Of a DNA stretch of 64,000 bases, positions 42,125-55,545 are shown in pieces. The stretch lies in contig JAVTVY010033681.1 of assembly GCA_036873755.1 (NCBI GenBank), positions 62,001 through 126,000 on the forward strand, read 5' to 3'. Below the pieces are notes generated by a model. That model was given only the letters and a program-made list of their open reading frames with translations, was not told where the DNA came from and did no database searches. The DNA is from Hanleya hanleyi. Taxonomy: Eukaryota; Mollusca; Polyplacophora; Lepidopleurida; Hanleyidae. Position 1 is the first letter of the stretch, and each line of letters opens with the position of its first letter. Both the position numbers and the translations under genes were made by a program.

Positions 42125-45100
42125 AGTATTTTTACCTGCGCCACGCAGGTCTACGGGAGGCTCGCGTTGTTACCTGCGGCACGCAGGTCTACGGGAGGCT
42201 CGCGTTGTTGTTGTTCTTCTTCTTCTTGTTCTTGTGACTTTTTGAAATGCGCATGCGCTAAGAGAGTGTGATCTCTGCCACACTTTTCTTTTCAACCTCC
42301 GATCTCACATGAAACCACTGTCTTCAAGCGCGTTTGAATTCATTTGCAACTATATTCGGTGGAATGAATTATTGCTTCGTTGATTTCCGTTCAGACTTCA
42401 ATTCTCTTACGTCAGTCGCTTTAAAGCTGTCGGTCGTCACATCAGTCACTGTCTTCAGATATTACCATTTTCATTGAACAGTATGCAGATGTATACACAA
42501 TTTAAGATCCTTGGATTTCTTATATACCAAAGAAGATGAGCCGCAACCTTGTCGGTGGTTCAGCTAATTTGCATACAGTCCCAGGCGACTGTCTTAGAAA
42601 GTAGAAAAATAAGTTCACTACTTCTAGTAATCATTTTATCTACCCAATCTAGATAAAACACAAATTGGCGAAGAAGCATAACAAGTAACGCATTATCATT
42701 ATGATTAACATTGAATAATACTTGGTATCAAATTATAGATCATGCATCATAAAAACAAACGCAACAATTACGTTTCAGAAGTAAGCGGAACAACTCAGCA
42801 ACTTTCACCGAATAAAGATGTTTAACTTTACCCCCAAGCAATTCGCATATATGGAAATATGTTTTGAAAGGAAGAATAACTTAACCCTCTGTGGGAATCG
42901 AAACAATGACCCTCCAATCCCTGGACTTGCACTTAATGGTAGCTATACCGATTCATTGATAATACTCAAAACTGACTTTATGCGCAAACGGTTTTATAAT
43001 ACATAAATGACTATGTACTATTTAATGAGTCCGACAACCCTATGCGCGAACAGTACATCATAGTTATATTGTGTACTTTCGGTTACAAGCATGAAATTTG
43101 GCACATAGCTATTTCGAATGATCCTCTTTCGGAACCAGTCCCTCTATCCTCATTCTCACAAGCCAGGGCCTTGCTTCGCTGGTATTGATGTTCTCGTCCT
43201 CTTCCGCACTCATAATCCCTTTAGAATTGCATTAATCACTTCCGTAAAATCAATACTTATGTGTATCAGCAGACAACGGGCAGAAACATGTTGCATTTGA
43301 CATCATTCTCTCAAGTCAGAGCCCATTTCTGCTAGAACGTACTGGTTCTACACTTCACAATTTACGTTACTTTGTCAATCAGTTTTACGAATGAAATTAC
43401 GTCATATATTAGCAGATACTGACCATAAAAGCGATCTATTTGACCTCGTTGTCAATGTCTTAGCTATACCGACTCATTGATAATACTCAAAACTGACTTT
43501 ATGCGCAAACGGTTTTATAATACATAAATGACTATGTAGTACTTAATGAGTCCGACAACCCTATGCGCGAACAGTACATCATAGTTATATTGTGTACTTT
43601 CGTTTACAAGCATGAAATTTGGCACATAGCTATTTCGAATGATCCTCTTTCGGAACACAGTCCCTCTATCCTCATTCTCGCAAGCCAGGGCCTTGCTTCG
43701 CTGGTATTGATGTTCTCGTCCTCTTCCGCACCCATAATCCCTTTAAAATTGCATTAATCACTTCCGTAAAATCAATACTTATGTGTATCAGCAGACAACG
43801 GGCAGAAACATGTTGCATTTGACATCATTCTCTCAAGTCAGAGCCCATTTCTGCTAAAACTTACTGGTTCTACACTTCACAATTTACGTTACTTTGTCAA
43901 TCAGTTTTACGAATGAAATTACGTCATATATTAGCAGATACTGACCATAAAAGCGATCTATTTGATCTCGTTGTCAAAAGCTAGGACCTTGATTTCCTTG
44001 AGAGTTTTTTAAATTTATTTTGATACCTTTCATATTGACTTGGAAGTCATTTTCGCGAACGCAATAATTTGATGTACCAAAAGATAATAACGAGAATTCG
44101 ACATGATTCTCTTATACACGCAGACCTTGTTTAGTGAACTAACCCTGAAATTTCGCACTTAAATCACCTCCCGAATGACTTAATGACAAACATATTCGCG
44201 AATTGATTATAGGGCGATATCCATAGATACTGACAAGAAACGTTTCTTATTTGCAGAATTTGACTTAAAAAAAAAAATTAATAAAATTATCAACCTTCGA
44301 AAAGGCTTGACCAAACATGTCGGATGAGGTGATATCTCCTAAGGATGAAATAGGTAATCATTTGTATAGAAGGAGCAAATCATGCATTGATATTGGCTTG
44401 CTGCATGGAAAAGAGTGTCAAGGTACCGTATTTAGTTTGCAGATGATAACGCACATAAATGCAGAAACTTAATTTATTATTCTAATCGAATATCAAGACT
44501 GTCACAGGCCTCAATTTGAATCGTGAAAAATGTCATTATGCCTCTTGAACAGTTCGATAAAGCCTTCAACCCCATTCCATAGTTTCACAGATCAAAGTGA
44601 TAGACCTGATAATAAATTCATTGAAAATTAACTTTGACGGAAATATAAATTTTCCATTTTGCTCGGCAAAGTAAGCGAGAAGGGAGACTGAAGAGCGTAG
44701 ATGTTCGCGCTATGACTAAATCCTTGAAATTTGTTTGGATTTCCAAATATTTGAAAGCCTTTTTGATTTGCAAAAATCAACGGCTGAACGGAATGTTTTG
44801 AAACTTGGAATTCACGATACTTGTACCAAGACATTGCCAAAGCGATTATTGTGACTTCGTCTGTCAATTCAGTATAGACGGCACGGACCAGTCAACATCG
44901 TCGGATTTTGAACGAGGAAAGCGAATATATATATATTGTGTCAAATCTATTAGTCAATTCCTGCAATTGTGGGTTAGAAGTTGAAAATTACTTCCCTTGG
45001 CATGAAAACACTTGCAGATGGCGCTTTTTTTCTACAATTACCACTACCTCCGCTGATATGTCTTTCACTGTATTATTGCCACTGCCGCAGGTTTTGACTA

Positions 45101-47312
45101 CAATGTAGTCATTTCTCACTTGTTTACCTGCGGCACGCAGGTCTACGGGAGGGTCGCGTTGTTGTTCTTGTTGTTCTTGTGACTTTTTGAAATACGCATG
45201 CGCTAAGACAGTGAGATCTCTGCCACACTTTTCTACCCCCGATGTCTCATGACAACCCTGCCTTCAGGCACTTTGTAATGCATTTGCTACTTCTCACTGG
45301 AATGAATTATTACTTCGTTGATTTTCGTTCAAACAGTTCTTGATCCTTGATCCGGTGAGTTGTCAATTTATCTTAAGTCACCAAAACTATTTCAATTCTG
45401 GCCTACCATTCAACCCACTTCCTTCAGTTTAACTGAACAGTATACACGTTGCAATATCCTCGAAATTGCTTGTATACCAAGGACGATAAACCACAGCCTT
45501 GTCCATGTTGTCAGCGGTTCAACTAGTATACATACAGTTCATAGACGACTCTATGAATTAGCCTTAGCCTCCAAGTAATTCGCATATATGGAAATATGTT
45601 TTGAAAGGAAGGATAATTTAACCCTCTCTGGGAATGGAAACAATGACCTGCCAATCCCTGGAGTTGCACTTACTGTCTTAGCTATGCCGAATCATTGATA
45701 ATACTCAAAACTGACTTTATGCAGAAAATGACTTTAGTATTTAATGAGTTAGACAACCCTGTTCACGAAAAATACATCATAGTTGTGTAGTTATATTGTA
45801 CACTTTCGGTTACAAGGATGAAATTTGGCACATAGCTATTTTGAATGATCCTCTGTCGGAGCACAGTCTCTCTATCCTCATTCTCGCAAGCCAGGGCCTT
45901 GCTTCGCTGGTATTGATGCTCCCATCCTCTTCGGCGCATAGAATAACTTTAAATTAGCATTATATAATCACTCCCGTAAATTCAATACTTATTTGTATCA
46001 GCAGACAATGGGCGAAACATATTGCATTTGACATCATTCTCTCAAGCCAGAGCCCATTTCTGCTAGAATTTACTGGTTCTACACTTCACAATTTACGTTA
46101 CTTTGTCAATCAGTTTTACGAATGGAATTACGTCATATATTAGTAGATACTGACCATAAATGCCATCTATTTGACCTCGTTCTCAAAAGCTAGGGCCTTG
46201 ATTTCCTGGAGAGGGTTCGAGTTTGATTTTGATACTTAGATACCTTTCATATTGACTTTAACTTGGCGGTCAATAAAAGATAATAACGAGAATTCGACAT
46301 CATTCTCTTACACACAGACCTTGTTTAGTGAACTAGCCCTGAAATTTCTCACTTAAATCACCTTCGGAATGACTTAGTGACAAACATCCGCGAAGTGAGT
46401 ATGAGGAGATATTCATAGATACTGACTAGAAATGTTTCTTATTTGTAGAATTTGATTTTTTTTAAAAGAAATTAATAAAATCAGCAACCTTCGAAAAGGC
46501 TTGGCCAAACATGTCAGATGAGATGATATTTCCTAAGAATGAAATAGTTAATCATTTATATAGAAGGAGCAAACCATGTCTTGGTATTGACTTGCTGCGT
46601 GGGAAAGAGTGTCAATGTATTTAGTTTGCAGATGATATAACACACGTAAATGCAGAAACTTAATTAATTATCCTAATCGAATATCAAGACTGTCACAGGC
46701 CTTAATTTGAATAGTGAAAAGTGTCATTATACCTCTTGAACAGTTCGATAAAGCCTTCAACCCCATTCCATAGTTTCACAGATCAAAGTGATAGACCTGA
46801 TACCAAATTCATTGAAAATTAACTTTGAAGGAAATATAAATTTTCCATTTTGCACATCAAAGTAAGCGAGAAGAGAGACTGAAGAGCGTAGATCTTTGCG
46901 TTATGATTAAATCCTTGAAATTTGTTTGGATTTCCAAATATTTAAAAGCCTTTTTGATTTGCACAAATGAACAGCTGACCCGAATGTCTTGAAACTTGGT
47001 ATACACGATACTTGTACCAAGACATTTCCAAAGCGATCATTGTGACTTCGTCTGTCAATTCAGTACAGACGGCATGGACCAGTCAAAATTTTGAATGGGG
47101 AAAGTGAATATATATATATATATGGTATCAGTCCTATTACGCAATTCCTACAATTGTGAGCTAGAAGTTGTAAATGACTTCCCTTGGCATGAATAAACTG
47201 GCAGATGGCGCTTTTTTTCTACAACTACCACTACCTCCGCTGATATGTCTTTCACTGTATTATTGCCACTGCCGCAGGTTTTGACTACAATGTAGTCATT
47301 TCTCACTTGTTA
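42125..47312 (+). mobile_element. Tandemly duplicated non-coding element inside a LINE
   Basis: Two head-to-tail units (about 42169-45122 and 45123-47312) each begin with the hairpin ACCTGCGGCACGCAGGT plus CTACGGGAGGCTCGCG. Each ends with a GACTACAATGTAGTC palindrome followed by ATTTCTCACTTG. A third, 37-bp partial start lies at 42132. Within unit 1 a 520-bp segment is itself tandemly duplicated (42945-43458 and 43463-43985). No protein is recognisable. GC-rich terminal hairpins and absent inverted repeats allow a Helitron/Helentron-like origin, at low confidence. Confidence 0.6.
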
Positions 47313-48200
47313 TACAAAGAATATAGCAAGCTTAACAGATTGCCCGTTATTCCAAATGAGGTAAGTTTCCATAATAATATTGAATGCTCAACCATATCAA
47401 AAGCTTTGCGAAAATCAATAAAAGCCACAAATACTTTCTTGTTAATGGCAAGGTAAGAGTCTATAATGGATTTGACTATGAACAGGTTATCTGTAGTTCT
47501 GTGTTCAGCTCTGAACCCGCCTTGGTTTCGACTGAGGCACTCATGTCGATCAAGGTGATCTACAAGTCGTCTATTCAATATTTTAGTAAACACTTTCCCG
47601 AGGGTGGAGCTCAAGGCTATCCCACGGTAATTGTCTGGATTTGTGCGGACTCCCTTTTTATGAAGTGGGGTAACTGTAGACAAAGCCCAAAAAGAAGGAA
47701 ATTCTCCAGTGGACAGAATTAGATTAAATAACTTAAAAAACGGTCAACTTTTAGCGGTATTATAGATTTTAGGAGTTCGTTTGGGAGGCCATCTTTGCCG
47801 GATGACTTTCTAGATTTCGGGGTCTTAATTGCGGTTCTAAGTTCTACTATTGTTATAGGTGCATTGAGTTCTGCATCAATTTGTAAAGGATTTATATTAG
47901 GAAATTCAAGGTTTCCATAAGAGCCTGTACCTATCTGACGAAAATGTTCATAGCATTCGTCAGGGTCTAATTGATTTGTACTGGTAGCTGTGCGAAGCTG
48001 ATTAACAAGGTGCCAATATTCTTTAGGATTGCTATCTTGTAAATCATCAAGTTTTGACAGCAATTTTTTGAAAAAAGTTCCCTCTTTGGATTTAACAAGC
48101 TTGTGGGGAATGTGGGTGGATTTTCAGGTATCTCAAAGCTTTCATCATAGTTTTCTTATGTTCTGCACAGTCTTGATCAAACCATTTTCGTTTTTTTACG
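47303..48200 (-). pseudogene. Non-LTR reverse transcriptase, N-terminal part
   Basis: The minus strand reads KWFDQDCAEHKKTMMKAL (about 48190), then KLDDLQDSNPKEYWHLVN, then KSRKSSGKDGLPNELLK. A frameshift lies at about 47720. Then TPLHKKGVRTNPDNYRGIAL, NQGGFRAEHRTTDNLFI and VAFIDFRKAFDMVEH follow, up to SLYNK where the inserted element begins. Homology continues at 42120 on the far side of the insertion. Confidence 0.8.
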
Positions 48201-48374
48201 TTTTATTAGAACTACGAACCCTGAATTGTTGTAGTGAACGTGATAAACACTATTGAGTACATGTTGCATATCATGTACAGCAATATTGACACTATCTTGA
48301 TGAAGTGTATATGGTTTCATAATGAAGTTATTTAGAGAGGTGGCTGAGTGAGATAAAGCGTTAGCTGATAAAGT

Positions 48375-48572
48375 ATGACTACTACTGCTATGTCATACTT
48401 CGAGCGTCTTGCGCCGTCTAAGGTAGACCGCTGTCAACTGCGCATGACCGCTATCGTCTCCGCATTGCAGCAAGCTCTACCAGGCATTCATTTCGTTCTG
48501 CTTCGCGCTTCTCCATTAGCGGAAAGCACCCTGAGAGAGGATGGCAATGCAGGAGATGAAACAGTTCTGTAA
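48375..48572 (+). CDS. Hypothetical frame, 65 codons
   Basis: Locally GC-richer than its surroundings, with amphipathic content (LRMTAIVSALQQALPGIHFV). No family recognised, no neighbouring exon found, and no Kozak-like context strong enough to be sure. It may be an orphan exon or chance. Confidence 0.2.
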   Translation: MTTTAMSYFERLAPSKVDRCQLRMTAIVSALQQALPGIHFVLLRASPLAESTLREDGNAGDETVL

Positions 48573-49149
48573 TAATGTTGCGTTGTAACATGGTTTATCG
48601 TTCCATAATAACGTCACAAGTTCCGACGTGCCCTATAATCATTTGCGTACACTTCGCCATCCATAAGATGGCTTGCGAATCGTGTGTCTCCATTATCGCG
48701 GAGCGATATCCGGTACTTTACCGGATTCTGTTCGGCCTTCATCCGACGGAGAACAGACTCGAGAAATCCGATAAATTACAGGTTTTCATACCACTTCGGA
48801 AACAGATATTGCCTGGGCTTACAAAATATATAGGTATGAATAACTTTCGTATCATCGAAGAGGTGTGGTAGATCTGTAATTTTGAACAAGTAGGACATCA
48901 CATGACTCGAAAATGGCGGATTACGTTGGTAGACTTTAGGTGATTGGCTGACGAAGTCACGTGGTAGTGATTTATGGAAATTCCCTCTTGCAGTTGCCGA
49001 AAGTAGGCTGAAAATGGATACACACAATCCCAGGGTCAGTCTTACCGCGTATAGATGACCCAGATGGTTACAGGTTGCCCTATAATAATATTAATAACAT
49101 TGAAATTGTTAACGAAACGAAAGTCGTAAAACAAGAAACAGGGTATAAA

Positions 49150-49320
49150 TTCTATAATTTGGAAGATTATCTTGGATATGACGTAAACTTGCAAAAGTAC
49201 CACAGTTACACTTTACTGCTGATACATTAATTAGATCTTTCGTCTATGGACGCAGAAATTCTCTCATGGACGACGGTTGAATACTTAATGACGAACTCGA
49301 CGCTTGTATTTAAAAGGTTT
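49150..49320 (+). mobile_element. Fragment of the Penelope-like 3' tail
   Basis: TATGGACGCAGAAATTCTCT followed by CATGGACGACGGTTGAATAC and ACGCTTGTA matches 55449-55530 (plus strand) and the end of the insert at 31725-31795 (minus strand). Only this distal tail is present. Confidence 0.6.
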
Positions 49321-50214
49321 CAAACAAGTATATCAAGCATTACAATTATATCATTCTTTATTCATCTTTCAACATTCCATCGCCGTCAAACATGTTGACA
49401 TCTGATCAATTCAATCTATCGTATATTAAGGCCTCCTAGTTCTTTTGCAATACAGATACAGGTAAAACGTTGATCATGTACACTTCACATATCCAGGCTA
49501 CTATATATTTGACATTTTAATCGGAGACTCAAATAGCCATTTCAGTACATTGTCATACTGCAATAAGATAAGAAGAGTAAACCGCGATTGACCTATTTTA
49601 TCGTGCATGACAAAAATAATTTCTATATAGATATATTTATGTCTCACCATCGGTAATATATAGTATAAAATATATGACATATTACCTGTACTACTCCCTC
49701 TGATTTACGAGAGACCGTTACTTATGTAATAAAATGATAAGCTGCGTACAACAGTATCGGTATAAAACAAGATTTCAAGTCGGGAGCACATGTTATCGGT
49801 TCTCCTTCAAAGCAGATTTTACCAGCTATACGGGGCTATCTGAACAATTTCACTGTTGTGATTTGACATTCTGTTGCAGTATGAATATGGTCATGCGTTC
49901 GACCAACTACCACTGTTCTAAACAAAGAAACACTCTGATGCACTGGGTGCAGCATAAATCATCTATTTCACAAGTTCTGAACAATGTGAAACTATGTTGT
50001 AATAAATAAATAAATATATCAGTGTCAATAAGGAGATATTTATAAGTGAAATAGAAATCAGGATTGAACTTTCCACTCTTAATTCTAGTTATCTTTATCT
50101 GTATTTATACAGTGATGAACACTGTGACAATCTATTTATGTAAAAATCAGAGTAAATTTCTTTGTTTGACATATCATAGAACCGATACCAGCAAACTATC
50201 TACAAAAAGCAAAA

Positions 50215-52135
50215 GGGTCCGTGTAACCTTGCACAATTCAATTTTCGTTTTTCGTTTTTGGTTTCTCAAAATCAAAAATTGAAATTTGACCGTCAATTTT
50301 CAATTTTCGTTTTTTGTTTCTGTAATCTCAAAATCAAAAATTGAAATTTGATTTTCAATTTTCGTTTTTTGTTTTTGTGATCTTAAAATCAAAAATTGAA
50401 ATTTGACCGTCAATTTTCAATTTTTGATTCTGGGATTACAAAAACAAAAAACGAAAATTGATATTTGACAGTCAATTTTCAATTTTCGTTTTTCGTTTTA
50501 CTTGACGCAAAAATGAAAATCAAATATTGAAAATTGCCTCGACTTGTCCGTTTTTCGTTTTTTGATTTTAACTTTGACGTATCAATGTTAAGTTCGCACG
50601 TGGACGGGTTATGATGTCACTTCCGGTATGACGAGTAGAATAGAAAACGCAAATCATGTCGTTTTAGAGGTGTGGAGCGTGAGAGGCATGTGGCCCACCA
50701 GGCCATCCTCGGGAGCCAGTGTATTGATCGATTTGTTAGGGTATCTATGCATTGCCTTGGTTAGTTGCCCACGGTAGTTCGGGATAAAACAAAGATCAAG
50801 GGGTATCCTCTAAATCAAACCAATTATTGAACAGGCTCAGCAAGCTCATTACGCCAAACCACTAGCTGCAATGTTTGAGATGTGACATCGCTGGCATAAC
50901 TTTGATGTCAGGCTGAAATCGTCATCGAGAGTCAAAGCAAAAAAACCGACGGCTTGGGATACCGACATGCTAATTCAAAATAACCTCGGGGGATGAAATG
51001 TTCGAGATTGAGGCAAGGACTCAAAATCTCTCTCGAATCACCAAAAATGTCCGGGTAAACCCTGTGAGAGGATTCACGATTTACCTGGACTTGTGAAGAT
51101 GCACCAGACAGGTCTGGATAGGTGGCATCCCGCAGTTGCCATTGGTTATTGGCATTGAGGCCTGAGCCAATCAGGACGCAGTCTTAGATTTTCTCATTTC
51201 TAAAAATAGATGTTTAGAGCGCTACAAAAGCGAACAGCATTGCTGCACACAACCGCTATTTGTTATTGATTTGAAATATAGTATTCATAAAGATACCAAA
51301 AAAGATTTAATACCAATAAGAGTAAGCATCGCGGTGATGGGCCGCGAAATTCGTATATGGCCAGCGTTCCGTAAACCACCATTTCAAACAAGCACACAAA
51401 CGTCACGTTTGATGCCAGACGTCTGACTGCTTCAACGCTTCAGGTCCGATCTTCATTCTCTATTTTTGGGACCTGGATCGTTGGAGCGTTCACATGCCCG
51501 TCAACGTTCAGCGTCAAAACGCTTCAACGCTTTAAGTGCGGGTGTCAAAAGCTTCAACGCATCGGCGCGGGAAGTTTCTTTTGGGGTTATGATTAGGGTA
51601 CCCACGTATTTAATATTTTACCCTACTTTAATGAAACTCATATGTGTATCAACAGTGTTGTTCTCCAAATAATGCTTCACACCTACTGCACGAATGCCTA
51701 CTCACTTCTGGACATGCGCAGTTGGCCCATTATAATTTAGCTCGAATGCCTGGCTCCAGGGATCTATAGTGTGGTGACACTCCCATATCTTTCCATATTG
51801 TGCTCCACACCTGCCTAAACAATCCGATTTGCGCTTTCCATACTACTCCGAAAGTGATATCATAAGCCTTGCGCGTGCGCAGTTAACATTGATGCGTCAA
51901 AGGTAAAATCAAAAAAACGAAAAACGGACAAGTCGAGGCAATTTTCAATGTTTGATTTTCATTTTTGCGCGAAGTAAAACGAAAAACAAAAATTGAAATT
52001 GAATGTCAAATTTCAATTTTTGATTCTGAGAAACCGAAAACGAAAATTGAAAATTGACGGTCACATTTCAATTTTTGATTTTGAGAAACCAAAAACCAAA
52101 AACGAAAATTGAATTGTGCAAGGTTACACGGACCC
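50215..52135. mobile_element. 1.9 kb inverted-repeat element with AAAATTGA-rich arms
   Basis: The ends are GGGTCCGTGTAACCTTGC and its reverse complement. The inverted repeats (50215-50577 and 51902-52135) are built from repeated TCAAAAATTGAAATTTGAC / GTCAATTTTCAATTTTCG motifs; the left arm has one or two more units than the right. The inner edges carry CCTCGACTTGTCCGTTTTTC. Flanks AAAGCAAAA and AAAGGCAAG are similar but not identical, so the target duplication is unproven. No transposase is seen. Confidence 0.75.
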
Positions 52136-52904
52136 AAAGGCAAGATGACCTTTGTCTACGTTAACCAAGTTTGCCACATCGAGAAGTTCTACACCGGTAT
52201 TTCAACATTTTTAACAGTGTAAGATACTTTTGCAAGTACATGCCGCCACATGGCACATCACTGCCACCGAAGACTATTTCAAAATACGAACACTGTCACA
52301 ACCCGTTACAGTGTAAATCGAACTGTCGCTACTGTGTTAGTCACTAGCCAGATTTACTATAACATTCTGTTATAACGGGAACTAGCTGTGACAACTAAGG
52401 CTACTGCAATGCTGTTTCGAAAACGACATGTGACACGTCATGGCTCACATCTGACTCACAACTTAGAACAATGCAAGTCTGTAACAACTGTATATGTAGC
52501 AAACTACATCCAACTCATTTTACATTTTTGAAACGTGCCGTGTAGATGTAGCAAGTTTCTATGCATGGCCTGTCAATGTTATCACCAACATATTTCACAG
52601 ATCAAAAGAATTAGCCATTTAGCACGTGACAGCGATAACTACTTCAGCTATTCTAACAACATGCGAATCGAGTACATCAAAGCATTTAGGACAGTTTCAT
52701 TTATTTACAGTTCAAAATAATATATGTTGTAACAAAAAAGCAATGTGATGATTCGAATGACATAGATACACTCACAAACAAAACTACATTATTTCTGCTG
52801 TAATAAAATAATCCGATATATGAATGTCAAATGTAATGTACTAATATTTCTTATAAGCAGTGTTACTTTATTGCTGTGGATAATCGCTATATAAATGTGA
52901 AAGA

Positions 52905-53420
52905 TATAAATCCACCTTCACTGGATTTGAAAGAAACTACACCTGACTCTCCCTGACGGCACATCATATTTGGACCTATATCTCTTGAAAAATGATGCGG
53001 AACTTCTATATCGTCGACTACGACAAAAGAGATGATTACAATTTCGACATCGTGAACTGTCCCTATCTGGACAGTAGGGACCTGCGTATGACGTATACAT
53101 ATCTCGCCTCTCGCCTGGTAGCATTTGCTAGATCCTGTGTTAAATGTGACGAGTTTAAACAACGTCACAAAACATTATTGCAGAAACCTATAAAACATGG
53201 CTATATCATCAATCGCCTCCACTGGAAGTTCCTCAAAGAAACTAAACTTGTGTCTAATTCCGCTTAACCCGGGTCTAGGGGCCGTATATGACGTCATGTA
53301 TTTCAAGATCCTCACAGTATTCATATGAACAGTCACAATAAAAAATCATATGGATTAAGAAAACTGATCAGCAATACGGATTTGGAACATCACCTCCAGG
53401 AAACTTTTATGTATACTGTA
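52905..53420 (+). pseudogene. Penelope-like reverse transcriptase, C-terminal fragment plus 3' UTR
   Basis: Reading begins at DGTSYLDLYL (about 52955), then a shift, then YDKRDDYNFDIVNCPYLDS, then LASRLVAFARSCVKCDEF, then RHKTLLQKPIKHGYIINRL, to a stop at 53265. This block is typical of the C-terminal region of a widespread animal RT related to Penelope-like elements. The 3' UTR starts with CTAATTCCGCTTAACCC and GGGTCTAGGGGCCGT and matches the insert at 31725-32285. The element is 5'-truncated by decay or by the neighbouring inverted-repeat element. Confidence 0.65.
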
Positions 53421-55412
53421 GCGGATTTCCACTAGGGGTAACTCTTACCCTTAATTTCCTAAGTTCACTTTTTCGCTGCCACCATATATTACTTCAAGGT
53501 AAGTTATTTTTTTTAGTTTTCAAACTTGTTTGCTTTAATTTACCCTAAATGTCTGACTTGGTTGATTCTCTTATTTTATTAGACTAGCTCTGTTTATTTC
53601 TTCTGTCAAGCTTGTCTGTTTACTTCTCGCTGTTTACCAGGTCTGTAACTTTGTTAACTTCGTCCATTAACTTCATCTGTTAACTTCTTCTGTTAACTTC
53701 GTCTGTTAACTTCTTCTGTTAATTTCATCTGTTCTTGGTAACGTTCGAGCTTACTCAATGGAGACGCCGCTACTAGGTAGGTTCGTATTTATTTATCTTA
53801 ATATATTTCAGCTGTAGTTTGTCAAGTCCGTCTGACTGGTCGTAGTCACATGTTATTTCAAATTCTCAACTTATCCTCAAAAATCATCAATTGTCCAAAC
53901 AAATTGTTCAAATTCAACATTAACAAGTCTCCAAATTTATTTACAGAATGTACAACATCTTTCTTTATGCCAGTTATTATTCTGAAGTACCGTATCTCAA
54001 TTTTCAGCTTCTGTTATAAAAGTTCCTAGGGTACTATTCTTACGGGTACTTTTAGGTTGGTATTTGTAAATATGAAAGTTCCTGGGGTAATTTCGTATGG
54101 GGTAATATTTCCCCACCAAGATAGGCAACACTGAAATGTTCCTAAAGATATATTTTCCTAGAAGGTAATTCCTTGAGGGTAATTCCTTGAAGGTAATTTC
54201 TTGAAGGTAAATCCTTGAGGGTAATTTCCTGAAGGTTAATCCTTGAGGGTAACTACTTGAAGGTAAGTACTCTACAAGGTAATTCTTTAATAAATTTGTA
54301 CTTGCTGGATCTTAATCTTGTGTTCTTTATTTACCATAAATATTCAATAATCAGCACTTCAACCGTGTGTATGTATTTAGTGTGGCTAGGAGATGTTTGC
54401 CCTTCGCCTCTCCGAGACCGAATGTTCATTTGTCATTTCTCGATCCTATTTATAGTTTTTGGTTGCTAACCAATTACGTAACGTTACTATGCCTTGAATG
54501 AAACGAGTAATTTGATTGGCTGTGGTGAAGGCCGAGTCAAAAATATGACGTCACTAGCAGCAGATTGTAGGATTTTCAACAAGGCGGCGGGAATTTGAAC
54601 GCTCTTTTCTAAAAGGCATATGTCGGTTTCTATCATCAAAATAGGTATCAATTTGATCAGATAATCTGTGAATCGTATATCACTTTGAAGCATATTTCCT
54701 GAGCTTCACGTTGTTATCTCTAATTTAAATTGGAAACGCTCTTTAGCCAAAGAAGGACAGATTATCCAGCCTGAACGTGTGAGCAAATGTGCGCAGAGTG
54801 TATGTGGCGAGAACATTGACTTTTGCTACAGTTACGGCAAGAATGATTGTCAAACTACAGAAAGCTAATCATTATCGGACTAAATTGTTTCCAGCAAGGT
54901 AAGTCTAAACACTCATAGTTGTAAGATATATTATTTTTGAGTACTGAACAGAGTCCTAAAGTTGATAGATGTAAGATTTTCTCTAGTTCAAAATCCAGGT
55001 GCTCGCTAAAACCAAGATGGCGGCTCACTGGCGATCGTAAAATCTAGCAGGGCCAATATAATTTTAAAAATCAATATATCGACAACTACTATACTCTGAA
55101 ACTTTATACTTCAGGACAATATAATATAATATGTGTACTTTCATATCCTGACGGGATTTTACACAAGAAAAATTATTTCAAGTATAAACTTACAATTGAA
55201 CACAGGAGGGGTCCGCCAAAAACCTTCCACTTCAATAGAATTATACCGACAGAAGCAGACGATAAAAACGTAAACAAATAGGATTGTGAAATGCGGGAAT
55301 ACAGGAGGGTCCAGAGGATGGCATTTGTTTACTTCACTGTCAGATCTGTATTCCTCGCGTAAACAGTCATTTATATAAAGTCAGCTGTTCATTCGATGAT
55401 GATAAACCAGAA
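53420..55412. other. Probable 2 kb insertion within the Penelope-like tail; two minisatellites
   Basis: The 3' UTR match to 31725-32285 breaks at GTATACTGTA (53419) and resumes at CCAATTTGGTGCTAACG (55418). The stretch between holds a GTTAACTTCTTCT 15-bp repeat (53655-53735) and a GGTAATTCCTTGAG 15-17-bp repeat (54150-54270). No gene is recognised. Confidence 0.45.
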
Positions 55413-55545
55413 GTATCCAATTTGGTGCTAACGCTATTATATGAATTAGGTCTTCGGATTGTGGATGCGGAAATTCTTTAATGGACGACGGCTGAATATT
55501 GAATGACGGACCAGTCGCTTGTATACCTGTCATGTATTGTGCAGT
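55413..55545 (+). mobile_element. Distal end of the Penelope-like 3' tail
   Basis: TTGGTGCTAACGCTATTATA, then GGATTGTGGATGCGGAAATT and ATGGACGACGGCTGAATATT match the minus strand of 31725-31830. It continues the copy interrupted at 53419. Confidence 0.6.

Noticed and set aside
50206..52144. A 9-bp target duplication for the 50215-52135 element
   Set aside because: AAAGCAAAA and AAAGGCAAG agree at only six of nine positions without a gap, which is not convincing in an A-rich context.
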